A DNA stretch of 9,554 nucleotides from Actinomycetes bacterium (GTDB taxonomy: Bacteria; Actinomycetota; Actinomycetes; Actinomycetales; Dermabacteraceae), in assembly GCA_023389045.1 (NCBI GenBank), contig JAEWEZ010000153.1:1-9554 (forward strand), written 5' to 3'. Numbering within the stretch: position 1 is the first letter of the stretch; each line of letters begins with the position of its first letter. The notes beneath the pieces were generated by a model. The model was not told the origin of the DNA. It saw nothing but the letters and a program-made list of their open reading frames with translations, and searched no databases. The position numbers and the translations under genes were made by a program. Below are positions 5,571-9,554 of the stretch, one piece after another.

Positions 5571-6721
5571 CGCGGATCGAGCCCGCGCACATAACGCGCG
5601 AAACCCGGCGCCGTGAACGACAACAACCCGTGCCCGGCGATCTGAATGATGCCCTTATCCAGCAGCGACTGCCGCGGCGCACTCAGCGAGCGGGATGGCA
5701 CTTCGAGCGCAGCGGCGATCTCGGCCCGCGGCACCTCACGTCCACCCCGCTCGGCCATCGCCGCCAACAGTTCCCGTTCACGTGGGGATGCCTTGGCCCA
5801 GCGGGCCCGATGCAGGGCCTCCATATCCGCCTCGACCTGCGCGGTGGCCTGCTCAATATGCTCGGCCCGGATCACCCCGCCCTGATCCGGATTCCCGGCG
5901 GCCTGCCACAGCGCATCACCCCACAGCTGCACCGCATAGGGATAACCGGCCGACTGCTCCACGGCCGCTTCCAAGGCCGGGATCTCCCACCGCACCTGCA
6001 GGGCGGTGGCCGGATCGGTCAGGGCCTCGCGCACCTGATGCGGTTCCAGATCGTTCATGGTGCGGAACTGGAACCGTTCCGCGCTGGTCACCGCGGAGGT
6101 GACCACATCGGCGGTATGCGAAAGCCCCGCGGCAAGCAGCGCCGCCGGGATACGCCCGCCCTGCAGTTCCTGCCAGGCGTAGGCGACGGTGCGAAGACCC
6201 GCCGGATCAGCCTCCTGCAGTTCATCAATCAGAATCACGATCCCGGTTTGCCCGTTATTCAGCGCCTCGGCAGTGGTTTTCTCGACGAGCTCACGGAAGG
6301 CACGGGTGGCCTGGGGGAGAGTGGCGGGGTTGGGTTTCGGGGCTGAGACCGAGGTGGAGAGCTGCGCGAGCCCCGGCACGCCCAGGGTCAGGGTCACGTT
6401 TTCCAGCCATGTGCCCGCAGCGGCAGGGAGTGACCAGGAGTGCAGCAGGCCGCGCGCTTCATCAGCGATCACGGCAGCCAGGGGGCCGTTCCCGGCGGTG
6501 ACGTAGATGGGGGCGAGACCCAGGGCTTTGGCGTCTTCCCGCACTCGCCGCAGCAGGGAGGTTTTACCGACGCCGCGCGGTCCCACATCCACGCGGATCC
6601 TGCCGGAGAAGCGTCCGTGCAGGGCAGGGAGGGTGAGGAGCCCGCCGATTTCCTGGAGTTGTTGCTCGCGCCCGGGAACATCGCGGGCGACTTCGCCGGG
6701 CGTGTAGGGGCTTAGCTGCAT
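5567..6721 (-). CDS. AAA-type ATPase with C-terminal winged-helix-like domain (AAA_16/ORC1-like)
   Basis: A 384-residue ATP-binding protein. The N-terminal PGREQQLQEI (16-25) is the lead-in helix common in ORC1/Cdc6-like and AAA_16 proteins. Walker A is GPRGVGKTS (47-55). Walker B is IVILIDELQ (161-169, D166 and E167). The strand AALLAAGL (193-200) fits a sensor-1 position. After a helical lid, the last 75 residues (about 310-378) read as a winged helix: ERELLAAMAERGG, VPRAEIAAALEVPSRSLSAPRQSLLDKGII, then the wing IAGHGLLSFTAPGF. A DNA-contacting or regulatory NTPase is suggested, but family members are mostly uncharacterised. It uniquely has a strong GGAGG 6 bases before ATG (6719-6721), unlike its leaderless neighbours. 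It lies between zapE and the RibD-like gene, adjacent in mycobacteria by my recall, so it may be a lineage-specific insertion. Confidence 0.87.
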   Translation of the reverse strand: MQLSPYTPGEVARDVPGREQQLQEIGGLLTLPALHGRFSGRIRVDVGPRGVGKTSLLRRVREDAKALGLAPIYVTAGNGPLAAVIADEARGLLHSWSLPAAAGTWLENVTLTLGVPGLAQLSTSVSAPKPNPATLPQATRAFRELVEKTTAEALNNGQTGIVILIDELQEADPAGLRTVAYAWQELQGGRIPAALLAAGLSHTADVVTSAVTSAERFQFRTMNDLEPHQVREALTDPATALQVRWEIPALEAAVEQSAGYPYAVQLWGDALWQAAGNPDQGGVIRAEHIEQATAQVEADMEALHRARWAKASPRERELLAAMAERGGREVPRAEIAAALEVPSRSLSAPRQSLLDKGIIQIAGHGLLSFTAPGFARYVRGLDPR

Positions 6722-6727
6722 GGGACG

Positions 6728-6732
6728 CCTCC
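6728..6732 (-). promoter_or_regulatory. Shine-Dalgarno sequence of the AAA ATPase gene
   Basis: GGAGG on the minus strand lies 6 bases before the ATG, with a second purine-rich GAGGAG just upstream (6734-6739). It fixes the start and is the only clear Shine-Dalgarno site among the gene starts of this window. Confidence 0.75.
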
Positions 6733-6738
6733 GCTCCT

Positions 6739-6782
6739 CAGATCCCTCTGGATACTTAGGTGAGAGTATCAGAGGGCATCTG
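6739..6782. promoter_or_regulatory. 18-bp imperfect palindrome between the AAA ATPase and zapE (candidate operator)
   Basis: The arms CAGATCCCTCTGGATACT (6739-6756) and AGTATCAGAGGGCATCTG (6765-6782) are reverse complements apart from one extra base in each. They are separated by 8 bases, and the innermost six pairs (GATACT/AGTATC) are perfect. It is less GC-rich than its surroundings and has no T-run, so a terminator is unlikely. It covers the predicted -10 of the ATPase gene and ends 15 bases before the zapE -10, so it spans where the zapE -35 would lie. Bound protein could therefore control both divergent genes. Confidence 0.6.
6763..6768 (-). promoter_or_regulatory. Extended -10 element of the AAA ATPase gene
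   Basis: TACTCT on the minus strand is directly preceded by TGA, giving an extended -10 (TGNTANNNT). It would start a transcript near 6756 with an untranslated leader of about 35 bases containing the Shine-Dalgarno site. The element straddles the loop and right arm of the palindrome. Confidence 0.4.
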
Positions 6783-6797
6783 GGCTGGTGATATGCC

Positions 6798-6803
6798 TAG
6801 ACT
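6798..6803 (+). promoter_or_regulatory. -10 element for a leaderless zapE transcript
   Basis: TAGACT ends 6 bases before the GTG at 6810, placing transcription start on the first base of the codon. It shares CCTAGACT with the hydrolase promoter. No Shine-Dalgarno sequence is present. Confidence 0.55.
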
Positions 6804-6809
6804 GAGCGA

Positions 6810-7865
6810 GTGACCCGAGCGCTAACCACCGTCTGGCCCGAACCGACCCTCGATCGACTGCTGGCGGACCTCGTGCCGCCGCCGCGATTCGAAAGCGCCC
6901 GGCTCTCCACCTACATCCCCGATGACGCCCACCCCTCCCAGGCAGAAGCCAAGGAGCGCATCGGCGCCTTCGCGCACTCCCTCTCCGCCTCACGCGGCTC
7001 CTCCGGCGGGCTGCTCAGCAAACTCGGCTTCGGAGGTAAGAAGAAACCGCAGACCGCCCACGGGCTCTACCTCGACGGTGGCTTCGGCGTCGGCAAAACC
7101 CACCTGCTCACCTCCCTCTTCCACGAAACCCAGGGCAAAGGCGTCTACGGCACCTTCGTGGAATACACCAACCTGGTGGGCGCCCTCGGCTTCCAGAAGG
7201 CACTGGATGTGCTGAGCGACGCCCTCGTCGTCTGCATCGACGAATTCGAACTCGACGACCCCGGCGACACCCTGCTCATGACCCGGCTGATCCGGGAACT
7301 CTCCGACCGGGGCGTAGCCATCGTTGCCACCTCCAATACGCTCCCCGAAGCCCTCGGCGAAGGACGCTTCGCAGCCCAGGACTTCCTGCGTGAAATCCAG
7401 GCCATGAGCGAACGCTTCGATGTGCTGCGGATCGACGGGCAGGACTACCGTGGCCGCTCCGCCGTGGACGCCATCCCCTCGCTTGCCGAGCAGACAGTGC
7501 GCTCGCACGCCGAGACGGCGGGAGAGGGCGCCACCCTGGATACCTTCGAGGACCTGCTCGTGCATCTGGGCAAGGTGCATCCCTCCCGGTACGGGGCAAT
7601 GATCGACGGTGTGGACAGCGTGCATCTCCTCGGCGTGCGCACGATGGAAAACCACAATGATGCGCTGCGCTTCGTGGTCCTGATCGACCGCCTCTATGAC
7701 CGTGAAATCCCGATCCTGGCAAGCGGCGCCGACGGCGGCGAGCACCTGCCGGAAATCTACACCGAAAAGCTTCTGACCAGCGGATACCGCAAGAAGTACT
7801 TCCGCTCCCTCTCGCGCCTGGCATCGCTTGCCCGCGATGGAGAAAAGCTCGTCAGCGGGTCCTGA
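6810..7865 (+). CDS. zapE: ZapE/AFG1-family ATPase
   Basis: A 351-residue member of the AFG1/ZapE family of AAA-like ATPases. In E. coli, ZapE associates with the divisome and affects the FtsZ ring; the eukaryotic relative AFG1/LACE1 is a mitochondrial quality-control protein; the actinobacterial role is not established. Walker A is GGFGVGKTH (90-98), in the family phrase LYLDGGFGVGKTHLL. Walker B is VCIDEFEL (141-148). ATSNTLPE (173-180) is the sensor-1 region. FVVLIDRLYDREIPI (288-302) and GYRKKYFRSLSRL (325-337) are the conserved family end. A flexible Gly/Lys-rich insert (about 58-80) lies before the Walker A strand. The GTG start is supported by the TAGACT hexamer 6 bases upstream. It is divergent from the AAA ATPase gene and convergent with treZ, with 74 bases between stop codons and no clear terminator there. 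Confidence 0.92.
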   Translation: MTRALTTVWPEPTLDRLLADLVPPPRFESARLSTYIPDDAHPSQAEAKERIGAFAHSLSASRGSSGGLLSKLGFGGKKKPQTAHGLYLDGGFGVGKTHLLTSLFHETQGKGVYGTFVEYTNLVGALGFQKALDVLSDALVVCIDEFELDDPGDTLLMTRLIRELSDRGVAIVATSNTLPEALGEGRFAAQDFLREIQAMSERFDVLRIDGQDYRGRSAVDAIPSLAEQTVRSHAETAGEGATLDTFEDLLVHLGKVHPSRYGAMIDGVDSVHLLGVRTMENHNDALRFVVLIDRLYDREIPILASGADGGEHLPEIYTEKLLTSGYRKKYFRSLSRLASLARDGEKLVSGS

Positions 7866-7939
7866 AGCTCGCACCGGCGGCGGACCCTGAGGCCCGCGGC
7901 GAGTTCTCTGGGACGCCCGCCGGGGCAAGGAGAATCCCG

Positions 7940-9554
7940 TCAGACCAGACGGACGACGAGGGCTCCCGGCCCGTGGAGCGTGAGCGCGTCAGTCGGGCGC
8001 TGCGCGCTGGTGCGAGCGTCCGACGGTGCCATTGCTCCCTCGGGAGGAAGCGCCCCGTCGGCATCAATCCCCGCGAGAACTTCCCGCACCGTCCACGGCA
8101 CCGTGAGCGTGTCGGGGCCGCGATGCACGATCACCGCATGATCCCCGCGCACCAGCATGACCGTGTGCTCATCGTGTACTTCTAACCGCGTGCGGTGAAG
8201 ATCCGAATCCCGGAAGTCCGCCACCTCGCGGCGGAGCGCGATCAGCCGACGATACCACTGCAGAGTGACGGCGTGCTCGCCCTTCTCCCGTTCCTGCCAG
8301 TCCAGAATCGAGGCCTCAAAGGTGCCGCGGTCCTGCGGATCCGGCACCTCGTCGGCCCAGCCCATCGCCGCGAACTCCTCGGCGCGGCCCTTCGAGACGA
8401 GCGGGCCCAGCTCCTCATCGTGATCGGTGAAGAAGGCGAAGGGGCGGGTCGTGCCCCACTCCTCGCCCTGGAAGAGCATCGGGGTGGCGGCACCCAGCAG
8501 AACCAGAGCGATACCCGCGCGATGCTCAGCCGCGCTAATGGAGTGGTGGATGCGGTCCCCGGCAGCGCGGTTACCCACCTGGTCATGATCCTGCAGGAAG
8601 GCGACGAAGGAATGCGCGTCATACCCGTCGGCCCCCGGATCCACCGGGGCACCCCACATCTGCTCGCGGAAGGTCGAGAAGGTTCCCGCATGCTCAAAGA
8701 CCCGGGTCAGGGTGCGCTCGAGAACCTCCGTGGACCCAAAATCAACGTAGTAGCCGGCCCGCTCCCCGCTCAGCCAGGCGTGAACCGCATGGTGGATGTC
8801 ATCAGCCCACTGCATATCCATCCCGAGCCCGCCCTGAGCGGTGGGCGTGACCGTGATGGGGTCATTGCGATCCGACTCCGCAATCAGCGTGAGTTCCCGG
8901 CCCGTTTCACGCTCCCACTCGCGCACCGCATCGGAGAGTTCCGCGAGGAAATGCCGCGGGGAATCATCGCGCAGCTCATGCACCGCATCCAGGCGTAGAC
9001 CATCCAGGCCCATGTCCACGAGCCACTGACGGGCCGAGCCGATCAGGAAGGCCCGCACCTGATCGCTGCCCTCATCATCGAGGTTCACCGCCGCACCCCA
9101 CGGGGTTTCGTGCCGCTGCGTGAAATACGGGCCAAAAACGCCCAGGTAGTTACCGGCCGGACCCAGATGGTTATGCACCACATCCAGGATCACGGCGAGG
9201 CCCCGCTCATGCGCGGCCTCGACGAAACGGAGCATGGCCGCCGGGCCACCGTAGGCCTCATGCACGGCGTAGAGACCCACCCCGTCGTACCCCCAACCGC
9301 GATCCCCGGGGAAGGAGGCAACCGGCATGATCTCCACGGCATCGACCCCGAGATCCACGAGCGCATCGAGCTTCTCGATCGCCGAATCGAAAGTGCCGCC
9401 GCGCCCCTCGGGACCCGGCGTGAACGTACCCACGTGCATCTCGTAGATGACCCCGCCGCGCACACTGCGACCCGCCCAGGAGGAGGTGCCGCGAAGCGCC
9501 GACAGATCCACCACTTCGCTCTCCCCGTGCACCCCGTCGGGCTGGGAGAGGGAG
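7940..9554 (-). CDS. treZ: Malto-oligosyltrehalose trehalohydrolase TreZ (partial, 5' end outside window)
   Basis: The frame is open through the right edge (9554), so only about 537 C-terminal residues are present. The N-terminal immunoglobulin-like domain, roughly the first 60-100 residues, lies outside. QPDGVHG at the edge is the typical junction before the catalytic barrel. GH13 motifs, numbered from the GTG at 9530-9532, are: region I DVVHNH (117-122); nucleophile D182 in DGLRLDAVH; acid/base E219 in LIAESD; third carboxylate D317 in LQDHDQVGN. A C-terminal beta domain ends in LHGPGALVVRLV. TreZ cleaves maltooligosyl-trehalose made by TreY to release trehalose, linking glycogen breakdown to this stress sugar and cell-envelope precursor. 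TreY and TreX are often neighbours upstream, but none is visible here. GTG at 9532 is not the true start, because family sequence continues beyond it. Confidence 0.93.
   Translation of the reverse strand, partial: SLSQPDGVHGESEVVDLSALRGTSSWAGRSVRGGVIYEMHVGTFTPGPEGRGGTFDSAIEKLDALVDLGVDAVEIMPVASFPGDRGWGYDGVGLYAVHEAYGGPAAMLRFVEAAHERGLAVILDVVHNHLGPAGNYLGVFGPYFTQRHETPWGAAVNLDDEGSDQVRAFLIGSARQWLVDMGLDGLRLDAVHELRDDSPRHFLAELSDAVREWERETGRELTLIAESDRNDPITVTPTAQGGLGMDMQWADDIHHAVHAWLSGERAGYYVDFGSTEVLERTLTRVFEHAGTFSTFREQMWGAPVDPGADGYDAHSFVAFLQDHDQVGNRAAGDRIHHSISAAEHRAGIALVLLGAATPMLFQGEEWGTTRPFAFFTDHDEELGPLVSKGRAEEFAAMGWADEVPDPQDRGTFEASILDWQEREKGEHAVTLQWYRRLIALRREVADFRDSDLHRTRLEVHDEHTVMLVRGDHAVIVHRGPDTLTVPWTVREVLAGIDADGALPPEGAMAPSDARTSAQRPTDALTLHGPGALVVRLV

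Noticed and set aside
5198..6346. Plus-strand 382-codon open frame opposite the RibD-like and AAA genes
   Set aside because: It crosses two well-supported genes and their spacer on the opposite strand, and its translation is Arg/Pro/His-rich without motifs.
6755..6765. IdeR/DtxR-like box (TTAGGTGAG) in the loop of the palindrome
   Set aside because: Only one half-site resembles the iron-regulator consensus and the palindrome's symmetry is centred differently. There is no iron gene nearby.
6990..7928. Minus-strand 312-codon open frame opposite zapE
   Set aside because: Shadow of zapE; rich in Val, Ala, Glu and Gly, with no motif, and zapE motifs are complete on the plus strand.
7866..7939. 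Possible terminator between zapE and treZ (CCGGCGG at 7874-7880 with CCGCCGG at 7917-7923)
   Set aside because: Only 7 base pairs with a 36-base loop and no T-run. In such GC-rich sequence this is expected by chance, so no terminator is called.
8195..8998. Plus-strand 267-codon open frame opposite treZ
   Set aside because: Antisense to intact GH13 regions of treZ, and no recognisable domain.

Overview
This is a gene-dense, high-GC window (about two-thirds GC by eye, with G/C-rich third codon positions). It comes from an actinobacterium. The evidence is a DUF3000 protein (an actinobacterial family), a RibD-C-type 'pyrimidine reductase' like mycobacterial Rv2671, an actinobacterial-style ZapE/AFG1 ATPase and a trehalose-pathway TreZ. 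A member of the Micrococcales is plausible, but the genus cannot be fixed from these genes. There is no tRNA, rRNA, insertion sequence, CRISPR array or phage gene, and no gene-free stretch over 300 bases.

Layout, left to right. Bases 1-83 probably hold the last codons of a rightward gene cut by the window edge. A 25-bp near-perfect hairpin (107-131) separates it from a leftward two-gene unit, DUF3000 then ribonuclease D (2008 to 132), joined by a GTGA overlap. A 193-bp gap with small repeats follows. Next is a second leftward unit, a small alpha/beta protein of unknown function then MsrB (3178 to 2202), joined by a TGATG overlap. Divergent from it is a rightward membrane-anchored alpha/beta hydrolase (3308-4675) carrying an in-frame 15-bp tandem repeat. 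Converging on the hydrolase is a leftward pair, an AAA ATPase with a C-terminal winged-helix-like region (6721 to 5567) and a RibD-C-type reductase (5534 to 4767). Divergent from the ATPase is zapE (6810-7865), which converges on treZ (leftward, 5' end beyond base 9554).

From memory, the order zapE / ribD-like / msrB / DUF3000 / RNase D, with a gene converging on RNase D, parallels M. tuberculosis Rv2670c-Rv2682c. Here the arabinofuranosyltransferase and heme genes of that region are absent, and the hydrolase and AAA ATPase are present instead. These look like mostly vertically inherited genes rather than an accessory island. I see no obvious defence or mobile system.

The most striking regulatory pattern is that five of six assessable transcription-unit starts have a TANNNT -10-like hexamer exactly 6-7 nt before the start codon and no Shine-Dalgarno sequence. 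That is the geometry of leaderless mRNAs. The exception, the AAA ATPase, has a strong GGAGG and an extended -10 buried in an 18-bp imperfect palindrome shared with the zapE promoter region. That palindrome is the best candidate here for an uncharacterised regulatory site.
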